This document shows positions 47,932-55,970 of a stretch of 64,000 bases of DNA, in pieces. The stretch is from JADGRB01 sp036267635. GTDB lineage: Bacteria; Myxococcota_A; Polyangia; Fen-1088. The stretch is taken from the NCBI GenBank assembly GCA_036267635.1, contig DATAVR010000089.1:73140-137139 (forward strand), in the 5' to 3' direction. The stretch's first letter is position 1. The number at the start of each line of letters is the position of its first letter. The translations under genes and the position numbers were made by a program. The notes beneath the pieces are model-generated. The model saw nothing but the letters and a program-made list of their open reading frames with translations. It did no database searches and was not told where the DNA came from.

Positions 47932-49303
47932 CGCCGCTGTCGCCGGGCGGGGGCGCCCGCCGCGCGAGACGGCGCCACTCGCGGGTCGGATCGTCGTCGG
48001 GATCGGGCGTCTCCTGCGGCGGGCGCGTCGCCTCGGGGACGTGGCGCAGGTTGATCCGGATGCGGGTCCAGGTCGAGGAGCGGCCGCGCATCGCATCGAT
48101 GAGGACGTCGTCGACCGCGAGCAGCTGCGCCGCTTCGACGTGCTTGGTCTTCCAGCGCTCGAGGCCTGCAAGCGCCGCGTTCTTGTCGGGCGAGTTCGCC
48201 ACGGTGATGAGCGGCATCTTCGAGATCCGGGTGCCCGGCGCCGTGGTCTTTTTTTCGACGTTGGCGGCGCCGCGTGCGCGCGAGGGCGCCACCCGCGGCG
48301 CTTCACCCTCGGTCTTGCGGAAGTGGGGCGGCCAGGGGGCGTCGCCGAGCCCCGCCGCGTCATCGCGCGCCGCCAGCTCCAGCAGCTTCTCCAGGCTTCC
48401 GGCCGCGGCGTCCATGCCGGCCTGGGGATCGGGCCGCGCGGCGAAGCGCGCCGGCATCGTGGCCACGGTGAAGTCGGCCGGATTGCAGTCGGCGACCTCG
48501 CTCCAGTCGAGCGGCGCCGACACGCGCGCGTCGGGAAGCGGGCGGATCGAATACGCCGAGCAGGTGGTGCGATCCTTGGCGTTCTGGTTGTAGTCGAGGA
48601 AGACGCCGTGGCGCTCCTCCTTCCACCACTTCGAGGTGGCCACGGTCGGGGCGCGCCGCTCGATCTCGCGCGACAGCGCCAGCGCCGCGCGGCGAACGTC
48701 GTCGAAGCTCCAGCGGGGGTGAATGCGGGCGTTGACGTGAATTCCGCGTGAGCCGCTGGTCTTGGGCCACCCCGTGAGGCCGAGCTCCTCCATCAGCGCT
48801 TTGACCTCCAGCGCCACGCGGCGCACGTCATCCCAGCCGACGCCGGGGCCGGGATCGAGATCGACGCGCAGCTCGTCGGGGTGGTCGAGATCGCCGGCCC
48901 GCACCGCGTGCGGATGCAGCTCGAGGCAGCCGAGGTTCACGATGAAGGCCAGGCCGGCAGCGTCGTCGACCACCACCTCTTCCGCCGTCCGCCCCGAGGG
49001 AAACGACAGTGTCACCGTGCGCAGCCAGTCGGGGCGCTTGTCGGGCGCGCGCTTCTGATAGAAGGCCGGCGCCTCGGCGCCGTCGACGAAGCGCTTGAGG
49101 ACGATTGGGCGATCGCGGATTCCGCCCAGCGCGCCGTCGGCGACGGAGAGGTAGTAGCGGACCACGTCGAGCTTGCTGAGCTTGGCCTCGCGCGTGAAGT
49201 AGGGCTTAGCCGGGTTGCTGACCCGCACCTCGCGCCCGGCGACCGTCAGCGTCTCGGCGGCGTCCTCTTTCTTTCGCTCTTTCTTTCCCTCTTTCTGGCC
49301 CAC
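47927..49303 (-). CDS. LigD-type primase-polymerase domain protein
   Basis: A 458-residue stand-alone PolDom. An N-terminal Lys-rich tail (KEGKKERKKE) leads to AKPYFTREAKLSKLDVVRYY. The metal Asp pair is in ELRVDLDPGPGVGWD, and TSGSRGIHVNARIHPRWSFD gives the His/Arg nucleotide pocket; ATSKWWKEERHGVFLDYNQN with AKDRTTCSAYSIRP carries the last Asp. Length beyond the domain (about 150 residues, Pro/Arg-rich) has no known motif. These polymerases fill ends during Ku-dependent joining. Convergent with nothing; it follows the MFS gene by 9 bases, in the same direction, so they may be co-transcribed. Confidence 0.9.
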   Translation of the reverse strand: MGQKEGKKERKKEDAAETLTVAGREVRVSNPAKPYFTREAKLSKLDVVRYYLSVADGALGGIRDRPIVLKRFVDGAEAPAFYQKRAPDKRPDWLRTVTLSFPSGRTAEEVVVDDAAGLAFIVNLGCLELHPHAVRAGDLDHPDELRVDLDPGPGVGWDDVRRVALEVKALMEELGLTGWPKTSGSRGIHVNARIHPRWSFDDVRRAALALSREIERRAPTVATSKWWKEERHGVFLDYNQNAKDRTTCSAYSIRPLPDARVSAPLDWSEVADCNPADFTVATMPARFAARPDPQAGMDAAAGSLEKLLELAARDDAAGLGDAPWPPHFRKTEGEAPRVAPSRARGAANVEKKTTAPGTRISKMPLITVANSPDKNAALAGLERWKTKHVEAAQLLAVDDVLIDAMRGRSSTWTRIRINLRHVPEATRPPQETPDPDDDPTREWRRLARRAPPPGDSGG

Positions 49304-49312
49304 GCGCCAAGG

Positions 49313-50569
49313 CTACAACGACTTGGCGTCGGTCGAGCGGCGGAGGAGGGTCCCGAGCAGCGCCGCGGCGGCCAGCGCGATCACCGCCAGGCCGTACTCG
49401 TGCGCGGTCACCAGCAGGCCGCCGCCGTGAACGACGCCGAGCCCGGCCACCACCGCCGGCGCCCCCATCGCCAGATAGGCGACCACGTAGAGGACCGAGA
49501 GCACGCCGGCGCGCTGGTGCGGCGCGGCCAGCGGGATGACGCTGCGGATGGCGCCCTGAAAGGCGCCGCCAAAACCGATCCCGGCGACGGCGGTGCCGAC
49601 AAAGAGGATGCCCACCGAGGCGCGGGCGATCGCCAGCAGCGTGACCGCCACGCCGGCCATGAGCACGGCGGTTCCGAACAGCGTCAGGAACCGCGCCGAT
49701 CGCTGGCGGGTGAACAGCACGGCCAGGGCGCCGCTCCCGGCCATCGCGAACAGAACCAGTCCCCCCAGCAGCGGCGAGCTCGAACCGACGAGGCGCCGCA
49801 CCAGCGTCGGCCCCAATGACCCGTAGAAGCCGACCAGCGCCCAGGCGGCGACCAGGGCCGGCACCGCCAGCAGCATCGGCACGCGGGCGTGGGCAGGCAG
49901 GTGAAACTGCGGCCGCAGCGACGCCAGCGCTCCGGGACGCGGCGTCACCGACTCGGGCATCGCCGCCACGCCGAGCGCCTGGGCGAGGAAGATCGCGGCG
50001 AGCGCGACATAGACGAGCACGGTCGGCGCGGGGAGAAACACCACCATCAGCCCCGAGGCGAGCGCGCCCGTCGCGGTCCCGAGCATCGGGCCGACCGCGT
50101 TGGCGACGGTGCCCTTGGCCCGATCGAGATCCAACATGCCGGCCCCGACGGCGCCGGCGGCCGCGCCGGTCGAGAGACCCTGGATCACGCGCGCCAGGAG
50201 CAGCGCCCCCACGCCGTGCGCGGTGGCGAAGATCGCCATGGTCACCGCCTGCAGCAGCGTGGCCGCGAAGAGGATGGGCCGACGCCCGACGTAGTCGGAG
50301 AGGCTGCCGAACACCAGCAGCGCGGCCAGCACCGCCAGCGCGTAGATCCCAAAGATCACGGTGATGGTGATGGGCGAGAAGCCCCAGGCCGCCTGGTAGA
50401 GCGCGTAGAGCGGCGTCGGCGCGCTCGAGCCGGCCAGAAAGAACAGGATGATCGACGCCTGGAGATAGAACGCGGCGGGCTTGGTGAGCTGAGGGAGACG
50501 CCAGGCCGCCCGTGAATGATCATGAGGCGCGAGCGTGACGGAGGCGGCGGCGGTGCCTGGGGTCGACAT
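49313..50569 (-). CDS. MFS efflux transporter
   Basis: A 418-residue 12-helix protein. Features: FFLAGSSAPTPLYALYQAAWG in helix 1, VFGSLSDYVGRRPILFAATL in the loop 2-3 motif A, and LLARVIQGLSTGAAAGAVGA as motif C-like. ATG 50569 has AGGAG eight bases upstream. It is divergent from a TetR-type regulator and shares a 80-base spacer with two near-identical operator palindromes. Likely exports a toxic compound sensed by that TetR; the substrate is not predictable. Confidence 0.92.
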   Translation of the reverse strand: MSTPGTAAASVTLAPHDHSRAAWRLPQLTKPAAFYLQASIILFFLAGSSAPTPLYALYQAAWGFSPITITVIFGIYALAVLAALLVFGSLSDYVGRRPILFAATLLQAVTMAIFATAHGVGALLLARVIQGLSTGAAAGAVGAGMLDLDRAKGTVANAVGPMLGTATGALASGLMVVFLPAPTVLVYVALAAIFLAQALGVAAMPESVTPRPGALASLRPQFHLPAHARVPMLLAVPALVAAWALVGFYGSLGPTLVRRLVGSSSPLLGGLVLFAMAGSGALAVLFTRQRSARFLTLFGTAVLMAGVAVTLLAIARASVGILFVGTAVAGIGFGGAFQGAIRSVIPLAAPHQRAGVLSVLYVVAYLAMGAPAVVAGLGVVHGGGLLVTAHEYGLAVIALAAAALLGTLLRRSTDAKSL

Positions 50570-50593
50570 GAGATCTCCTGGGCGGCGGAAGAA

Positions 50594-50607
50594 ACAGACC
50601 GGTCTGT
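50594..50607. promoter_or_regulatory. TetR operator O1 (ACAGACCGGTCTGT)
   Basis: A perfect 14-bp palindrome between the MFS and TetR genes. Its half-site ACAGACC recurs at 50626. Confidence 0.75.
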
Positions 50608-50615
50608 CTGATGCC

Positions 50616-50644
50616 TTGACGATAAACAGACCGGTCGGTATAGT
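50616..50644 (+). promoter_or_regulatory. Promoter of tetR-type gene
   Basis: TTGACG (50616-50621), 17-base spacer, TATAGT (50639-50644). The TetR ATG is at 50651, so the transcript should start at or next to the ATG. Confidence 0.75.
50626..50639. promoter_or_regulatory. TetR operator O2 (ACAGACCGGTCGGT)
   Basis: A near-perfect copy of O1 (one mismatch in the palindrome), located inside the spacer and touching the -10 box of the TetR promoter. Binding would block that promoter. Confidence 0.75.
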
Positions 50645-50650
50645 CAAGTC

Positions 50651-51265
50651 ATGTCGACCACCAAGTTGCAGGGCTCGGCGCACGACCGGCTGCTGGCCGC
50701 TGCCAACGAGCTCTTCTATGCCGAAGGGGTCCACACGGTCGGGATCGAGCGGGTGATCGAGCGGGCGGGGGTGGCCAAGGCGTCGCTCTACAGCACCTTC
50801 GGCAGCAAGGACGAGCTGGTGCGCGCCTACCTCCGGGGGCGCGCCGAGACCCGCCAGCGGCGGATCGCCGAGCGGCTGGCCCTCTTCGAGGATCCGCGGG
50901 AGCGCATTTTGAGCGTGTTCGATCTCCTCGGCGAGCTCGGCGCCTCGCCCACCTTTCGCGGTTGTGCCTTCCTCAACGCCACCGCCGAGGGGCCGCGCGG
51001 GGAGACCAAGGTGACGCGCATCTGCGCCGACCAGCGCGCCTGGACGCGCGGCCTCTTCACCGAGCTGGCGCGCGACGCCGGCGCCGGCGATCCGGCGCGC
51101 CTGGCCGAGCAGCTGATGCTTCTCTACGACGGAACGACGGTGGGCGGCTCGATGGACGGCGGCGCCGGCGCCAGTCGTGCCGCGCGCGCCATGGCGGAGG
51201 TTCTGCTCGACGCGCAGACGCCCGCCAGCCGACGCAGCAAGCGCACCTCCAGCGCCAAGAAGTGA
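50651..51265 (+). CDS. TetR-family regulator
   Basis: A 204-residue protein. HTH: DRLLAAANELFYAEGVHTVG, IERVIERAGVAKASLYSTFG then SKDELVRAYLRGRAE. A TetR ligand domain follows (SPTFRGCAFLNATAEGP). It represses, presumably, itself and the divergent MFS gene through the two operators. The promoter predicts a leaderless message beginning with ATG 50651, and no ribosome site is seen. Confidence 0.93.
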   Translation: MSTTKLQGSAHDRLLAAANELFYAEGVHTVGIERVIERAGVAKASLYSTFGSKDELVRAYLRGRAETRQRRIAERLALFEDPRERILSVFDLLGELGASPTFRGCAFLNATAEGPRGETKVTRICADQRAWTRGLFTELARDAGAGDPARLAEQLMLLYDGTTVGGSMDGGAGASRAARAMAEVLLDAQTPASRRSKRTSSAKK

Positions 51266-51328
51266 CGCCCCGGCAACGCCCGAGCGAAAGGCGGCGGCGC
51301 GGCCCGCGGTTCGCGTTACAACATCGGC

Positions 51329-53071
51329 ATGGCCGACGGCAAACAGGACGTGCTCGACATGCTGCGGGAGCTCGCCGAGCTCACCATGTTGGACGAGGGG
51401 GACCCGCAGTCGTTCCGGGTGCGCGCCTATGAAAGCGCCGCCCAGGCGATCTCGGCCCAGGCGACCGATCTCGGCCGGCTGACCGCCCGCGAGCTGCAGC
51501 AGATCGAGGGGGTCGGCAAGAGCACCGCCGAGAAGATCCGCGAGCTACTTGAAAAAGGGAAGGTCGAGAAGCTGGAGGGCCTCCGCCAGAAGCACCCGCG
51601 CAGCGTGGTGGAGCTGCTGCGGATCCAGGGCCTCGGTCCGAAGGCGCTCAAGCGGCTGCGCGCCGAGCTGGGGGTGCAGTCGATCGACGATTTGCGGCGC
51701 GTGCTCGTCGAGAAAAAACTGCGCGGGCTGTCGGGGTTCGGCCAGAAGTCAGAAGAGAAGCTGGCGCAGGCCCTGGCGCGGCTCGAGGCACAGGGGCCGA
51801 TGGAGCGGACGCCGATCTCGGTGGCGTTGCCGCTCGCCGAGCGGATCGTGGCCCACATGCGCGAGCTCCCCGGCGTCACCCACGCCTCCACCTGCGGATC
51901 GCTGCGCCGATTCTCCGAGACGATCGGCGACGTCGACATCGTGGTGGCCGCCCCCGACGCCGCGCCGGTGATGGAGGCGCTCGTCACCATGAGCCTGGTC
52001 GACCGCGTGCTCGGCCGCGGCGAGTCCAAGACCAGCGTGGTCACCCGGCGCGGCACGCAGATCGATCTGCGGGTCGTCGCGCATCACCAGCTCGGCGCGG
52101 CCCTGCTCTACTTCACCGGCTCGAAGGGGCACAACATCAAGCTGCGGCAGCGGGCGCTCGGGCGCGGGCTGACGCTCAACGAGTACGCGCTGTCGGAGAT
52201 CGAGGGCGGCCGCGTGATCGCCAGCGAGACCGAGGAGCAGATCTACCGGGCGCTCGAGCTCCCCTTCATCCCGCCGGTCCTGCGGGAAGACGCCGGCGAG
52301 ATCGAGGCGGCCGAAAAGGGCACGCTGCCGGCCCCGATGCCCCCGGTGATCGGCGACTTCCACGTCCACACCACCGTCTCGGGCGACGGCCGCTCGCCGC
52401 TCGAAGAGGTGGTCGCCGCGGCGAAGGCCCGGGGCTATCGGGTCCTGGCCATCACCGACCACGCCGAGGGAACGCTCTCCGGCGTCGGTCGCGAGAAGCT
52501 GCTCGAGCAGCGCGAGCGCTTTCGGGCCCTGCAGGCCGAGCTGGGCGATTCGCTGCGCCTGCTCCACGGCGTCGAGCTGAACATCGGTCCCCACGGCGAG
52601 CTCGACTACGACCTCGAGTTCCGTCGCGGGTTCGACTGGTGCCTCGCCTCGGTGCACGACCACTTCGAGCTCGATCGCGCCGCGCAGACCAAGCGGGTCG
52701 TCACCGCGATGCACGATCCGGCGGTGCGGATGATCGGCCACCTCTCCGCCCGCATGATCGGTGGCCGCCCCCCGATCGACCTCGACCTCGACGCGATTGC
52801 GACCGCCGCCGAGGAGACCGGCACCGCGCTCGAGGTGAACGGCGCGCTGCCGCGGCTCGATCTCTCGGTCGAGGCGCTGCGCCAGGCGCGCTCCCGCGAC
52901 GTGACCTTTCTGCTCACCAGCGACGCCGACCGCGCCGAAGAGCTGGACCGCGCCCGCTTCGCCGCGCTCAACGCCGAGCGCGCCTGGCTCGACCCGGGGA
53001 AGGTCGCCAACACCTGGCCCCCCGAGCGGCTCTTGAAATGGATCGAGGACGGCGCGCCAAACGCGGGTTAG
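51329..53071 (+). CDS. polX: Family X DNA polymerase with PHP domain
   Basis: A 580-residue bacterial PolX. The N-terminal helix-hairpin-helix part (LQQIEGVGKSTAEKIRELLE; LRIQGLGPKALKRLRAEL) is followed by the polymerase palm with catalytic Asp in GSLRRFSETIGDVDIVVAAP (about residues 190-207) and RRGTQIDLRVV (near 244). A PHP domain begins at GDFHVHTTVSGDGRSPL (near 345), with AITDHAEG, GVELNIGPHGELD and HLSARMIGG. It has gap-filling synthesis and 3' exonuclease/AP-endonuclease activities in base excision repair. Full length and complete active sites. Confidence 0.95.
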   Translation: MADGKQDVLDMLRELAELTMLDEGDPQSFRVRAYESAAQAISAQATDLGRLTARELQQIEGVGKSTAEKIRELLEKGKVEKLEGLRQKHPRSVVELLRIQGLGPKALKRLRAELGVQSIDDLRRVLVEKKLRGLSGFGQKSEEKLAQALARLEAQGPMERTPISVALPLAERIVAHMRELPGVTHASTCGSLRRFSETIGDVDIVVAAPDAAPVMEALVTMSLVDRVLGRGESKTSVVTRRGTQIDLRVVAHHQLGAALLYFTGSKGHNIKLRQRALGRGLTLNEYALSEIEGGRVIASETEEQIYRALELPFIPPVLREDAGEIEAAEKGTLPAPMPPVIGDFHVHTTVSGDGRSPLEEVVAAAKARGYRVLAITDHAEGTLSGVGREKLLEQRERFRALQAELGDSLRLLHGVELNIGPHGELDYDLEFRRGFDWCLASVHDHFELDRAAQTKRVVTAMHDPAVRMIGHLSARMIGGRPPIDLDLDAIATAAEETGTALEVNGALPRLDLSVEALRQARSRDVTFLLTSDADRAEELDRARFAALNAERAWLDPGKVANTWPPERLLKWIEDGAPNAG

Positions 53072-53081
53072 CGCTCCGCGA

Positions 53082-53495
53082 TCATCTTCCCCGCTTCGCG
53101 TCGATGCTCCAGGGGCCAGCGCCCGCCGCCGAGAGGTAGAGCCAGATGAAGCAGTAAAGCGCCGCCGGCACGCCGCCGTTGGCGATGGGCCAGAAGCCCT
53201 TTGGAAGGTGAAACTGGAAGTAGGCGACGGCCATCTCACCCGCCAGCAGAAAGGCGATCGGTCGCGTGAAGAGCCCGATGAGGAGGAGCGCGCCGCCGAA
53301 GACCTCCAGCGCGCCGCCGATCCCCAGCTGGGACGCGAGGGCGGCGGTCTTCCCGCCGGGAAGAATGGCGATCGGAAACGCGAACAGCTTGGCGGCGCCG
53401 GGCTGCATGAACATGAAGGCGGCGACGATGCGGAGGACGCTGCGCAGCTCGGGCGAGCGGTCCGCCCACTTTTCGGAGACGCTGGTTGTGCTCAT
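53082..53495 (-). CDS. DoxX-family membrane protein
   Basis: A 137-residue protein with four helices: VLRIVAAFMFMQPGAAKLFA, QLGIGGALEVFGGALLLIGL, PIAFLLAGEMAVAYFQFHLP, and VPAALYCFIWLYLSAAGAGP. These are typical DoxX features, including the PGAAKLF start. Role in the family is uncertain (quinone or thiosulfate-linked). It lies 46 bases after the WYL regulator on the same strand; probable operon. Confidence 0.88.
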   Translation of the reverse strand: MSTTSVSEKWADRSPELRSVLRIVAAFMFMQPGAAKLFAFPIAILPGGKTAALASQLGIGGALEVFGGALLLIGLFTRPIAFLLAGEMAVAYFQFHLPKGFWPIANGGVPAALYCFIWLYLSAAGAGPWSIDAKRGR

Positions 53496-53541
53496 GGCGG
53501 GCGAGCATGAATCTCGGCTGCCGTCGGCGCCACGTGTTTGA

Positions 53542-54519
53542 CTAGCGCGCGCGGGCCGGGCGCCGCGCGCCGGCCGCGCGCAGCGCCCGCTCGCCCATCC
53601 GCCGCAGGTGGACCCGCGCCTCCGGCGGATGCTGGACCTCGAACTCGACGCCCAGCATCGACATCCAGAAGGCGAGCGCGTCGAGCGACGGCGTACCGAC
53701 GTGCAGCAGGCAGGAGCGCGCATCGACGGTCTCCAGCGTCCCTGACGCGGGGGAGATCCGCTTGGCCATCTCGGCGATCGGCGCGTGCAGCAGCACGCGC
53801 GCGCGAACCGGGTAGGGGGCCAGCGACACCGAGCGAGAGACGTAGGCGGCGAGGCCTCCCTCGGGCGGGCTCCGCGCAAAGAAACCGGCGCCGGCCGTGA
53901 CCTTGGAGGCGATGCGGTCGACGCGAAAGGTCCGCCAGTCGGCGCGGGTCAGATCCCAGGCCACCAGGTACCAGCGCCAGCCGGTGTGGACCAGGCCGGC
54001 CGGCTCGACCCGCCGATCGGTGCGGGCGCCGTCGTTGCCGCGGTAACCGAACGTCAGCCGCTGGTGATCGCGGCAGGCGGAGGCGACGGCGGCGAGGATG
54101 CGCGCGTCGACGGTGGGGCCGCTGCGGGCGAGCGGGACGATCGCGGCGTGCAGCGCGGAGAGCCGGCGGCGCAACCGCGCGGGGAGCACCTGCTCCAGCT
54201 TGGTGAGCGCGCGGAGGGCGATCTCCTCGAGGCCGCTGACGCTGCCGGCGGCGGCGGTCCGCAGCCCGAGCGCGACGGCCAGCGCCTCCTCGTCGTCGAG
54301 AACCAGCGGCGGCAGCTCGGTCCCTGCGCCGAAGCGGTAGCCGCCCGCCACGCCTGAGGTCGAGTGCACCGGGTAGCCGAGGCTGCGCAGCCGGTCGACG
54401 TCCCGCCGGAGCGTGCGAGAGGTGATCTCCAGCCGTGCGCCGAGCTCCGCCCCGGTCCAGGAGCGGCGCGACTGCAAGAGCGTCAGCAGACGGAGCAGGC
54501 GTGCGGAGGTCCCGAGCAT
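53542..54519 (-). CDS. YafY-type HTH/WYL regulator
   Basis: A 325-residue protein: winged HTH start (SARLLRLLTLLQSRRSWTGA; LEITSRTLRRDVDRLRSLGY), a WYL sensor (LVHTGWRWYLVAWDLTRADW; FRVDRIASKVTAG) and a WCX end. WYL domains bind nucleic acid or small ligands. It is divergent from a GFA-type enzyme; the gap carries a promoter with an inverted repeat inside its spacer. Confidence 0.9.
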   Translation of the reverse strand: MLGTSARLLRLLTLLQSRRSWTGAELGARLEITSRTLRRDVDRLRSLGYPVHSTSGVAGGYRFGAGTELPPLVLDDEEALAVALGLRTAAAGSVSGLEEIALRALTKLEQVLPARLRRRLSALHAAIVPLARSGPTVDARILAAVASACRDHQRLTFGYRGNDGARTDRRVEPAGLVHTGWRWYLVAWDLTRADWRTFRVDRIASKVTAGAGFFARSPPEGGLAAYVSRSVSLAPYPVRARVLLHAPIAEMAKRISPASGTLETVDARSCLLHVGTPSLDALAFWMSMLGVEFEVQHPPEARVHLRRMGERALRAAGARRPARAR

Positions 54520-54533
54520 CGGAGCAATATCGC

Positions 54534-54562
54534 ATTCTATCGAGGACCGAATCTGTCCTCAA
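54534..54562 (-). promoter_or_regulatory. Promoter of WYL gene with internal operator
   Basis: On the minus strand, TTGAGG (54562-54557), 17 bases, TAGAAT (54539-54534), ending 14 bases before the ATG. The inverted repeat GAGGAC-N7-GTCCTC (54542-54560) lies in the spacer, a good place for autorepression. Confidence 0.55.
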
Positions 54563-54597
54563 TCGAGCGTAGCCTGTTCAGCACAAGGAGAACGACC

Positions 54598-55032
54598 ATG
54601 GAGACCAACAGAAACGAAGCGAAGAGCTACACCGGCAGCTGCCACTGCGGCGCGGTCCAGTTTCGGGTGACGACAGATCTCGCCGCCGGCGCGGGACGCT
54701 GCAACTGCTCGATCTGCACCAAGGTGTCGCAGCTGGGCGGGATCGTGAAGCCGGAGGCGTTCCAGCTCGTCTCGAACGAAGAGAGCCTGTCGTCCTACGA
54801 GTGGGGCGGTCGCACGTCCAAGCGTTACTTCTGCAAGCAGTGCGGGATTCACTGCTTCGGCCGCGGGAGCCTCCCCGAGCTGGGCGGCGCCTATGTCTCG
54901 GTCAACTACAACTGCCTCGAGGGCGTCGAGCTCGCCGATCTCAAGGTCATCTACTGGGACGGCCGCCACAACAACTGGCACGCCGGCCCTCGTGACACAG
55001 CTTGGGCCATCCTCGACGCCGCTTCGGCGTAG
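54598..55032 (+). CDS. GFA-family zinc protein
   Basis: A 144-residue protein with the GFA zinc motifs: YTGSCHCGAVQFRVTTDL, RCNCSICTKVSQLGG and YFCKQCGIHCFGRG. The family includes S-(hydroxymethyl)glutathione synthase and many uncharacterised paralogues. AAGGAG is seven bases before ATG 54598. It is likely controlled by the divergent WYL gene. Function beyond zinc-dependent chemistry is not known. Confidence 0.9.
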   Translation: METNRNEAKSYTGSCHCGAVQFRVTTDLAAGAGRCNCSICTKVSQLGGIVKPEAFQLVSNEESLSSYEWGGRTSKRYFCKQCGIHCFGRGSLPELGGAYVSVNYNCLEGVELADLKVIYWDGRHNNWHAGPRDTAWAILDAASA

Positions 55033-55033
55033 G

Positions 55034-55918
55034 TCACTTTCTCTTTTTCTTTTTCTTCTGCTTTTCCTTCTCGGGCGGCGTCTTGGGGTGGGCGGCCAGG
55101 AAGTCGCCGACCCGCGCCAGGAGCGCCGGCGTCGCGACCTGGTGGCCGCCGCCGCGAACGGTCCAGAGCTCGACGGCGCCCAGCGGACAGTCGGCGTAGC
55201 TTTCGATCTTGGTCTCCGGGCCGGGGAGGCGCGGATCGAGATCCACCATGGTCACCTTGGGCGCGACGTTGGTCGGGCAGCCGAGGTGCTCGGCCCAGTT
55301 GCGGAAAGTGTCGGGTGCCGACAGGTGCGGTTCGGCGGCGCGGTTGTCGAGGACGCGGCCGCCCTGGTAGCGGACGATCGGATCGGCGTCACCGTGGATC
55401 TCCAGCACCGCGAGCGGCGACGACGGCGCGCAGGCTTCTTCCGGCGCGCGGCCCGCGCCGCCGATGCTGACGATCGCCGCCAGCCGATCGTCCATGTAGC
55501 AGCCGAGGCGGTGGGCCATGAACCCGCCGTTCGAGAACCCGACCACGTAGACGCGCGCCGGATCGATCTCCGGGCGCTGCAGCCAGTGCCAGATGAGCGT
55601 CTCCAGGCGGGCCACGTCGTTGACCGCCTTGCCGTCGAAGTTGCAGCAGGCGGGGCCGGCGTTCCAGAACCGGCGCCCTTGCCGATCCAGGTTGCCGTCG
55701 GGTGCGACCAACACCATCCGTCCGCGCTCGGCCAGCGCGCGCAGCTCCGGGCTGGCGAGCGCCTCGGCGCCCGAGCCGCCGAGTCCGTGCAGATAGAGCA
55801 GCAGCGGGCGGCGCTCGCCGGGCGCGAGGTCGGCCACCGGCAAGACATGGACCTCGGGATCGGCGGCGGCCGTCGCCGAAAGGGTCACGAGAAGCGCGGC
55901 GAGGATCCAACGGGTCAT
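55034..55918 (-). CDS. PHB-depolymerase-like esterase with Lys tail
   Basis: A 294-residue alpha/beta hydrolase. Signal peptide TRWILAALLVTLSATAAA, oxyanion region LLLYLHGLGGSGAEAL, nucleophile in YVVGFSNGGFMAHRL (Ser about 129), Asp region EIHGDADPIVRYQGG and His in VRGGGHQVATP. Similar to LpqC/PHB-depolymerase-like esterases. The C-terminus EKEKQKKKKKRK is a strongly basic tail, unusual for a secreted esterase; it ends just two bases from the convergent GFA gene. Confidence 0.85.
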   Translation of the reverse strand: MTRWILAALLVTLSATAAADPEVHVLPVADLAPGERRPLLLYLHGLGGSGAEALASPELRALAERGRMVLVAPDGNLDRQGRRFWNAGPACCNFDGKAVNDVARLETLIWHWLQRPEIDPARVYVVGFSNGGFMAHRLGCYMDDRLAAIVSIGGAGRAPEEACAPSSPLAVLEIHGDADPIVRYQGGRVLDNRAAEPHLSAPDTFRNWAEHLGCPTNVAPKVTMVDLDPRLPGPETKIESYADCPLGAVELWTVRGGGHQVATPALLARVGDFLAAHPKTPPEKEKQKKKKKRK

Positions 55919-55970
55919 TTGCTGGCCGGTAGCCATGAGCATCGCACCGTTTTCGGGATAGCCTCCCGAA

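Noticed and set aside
46659..48593. Plus-strand frame opposite amt
   Set aside because: No motifs; amt on the other strand is complete and unmistakable.
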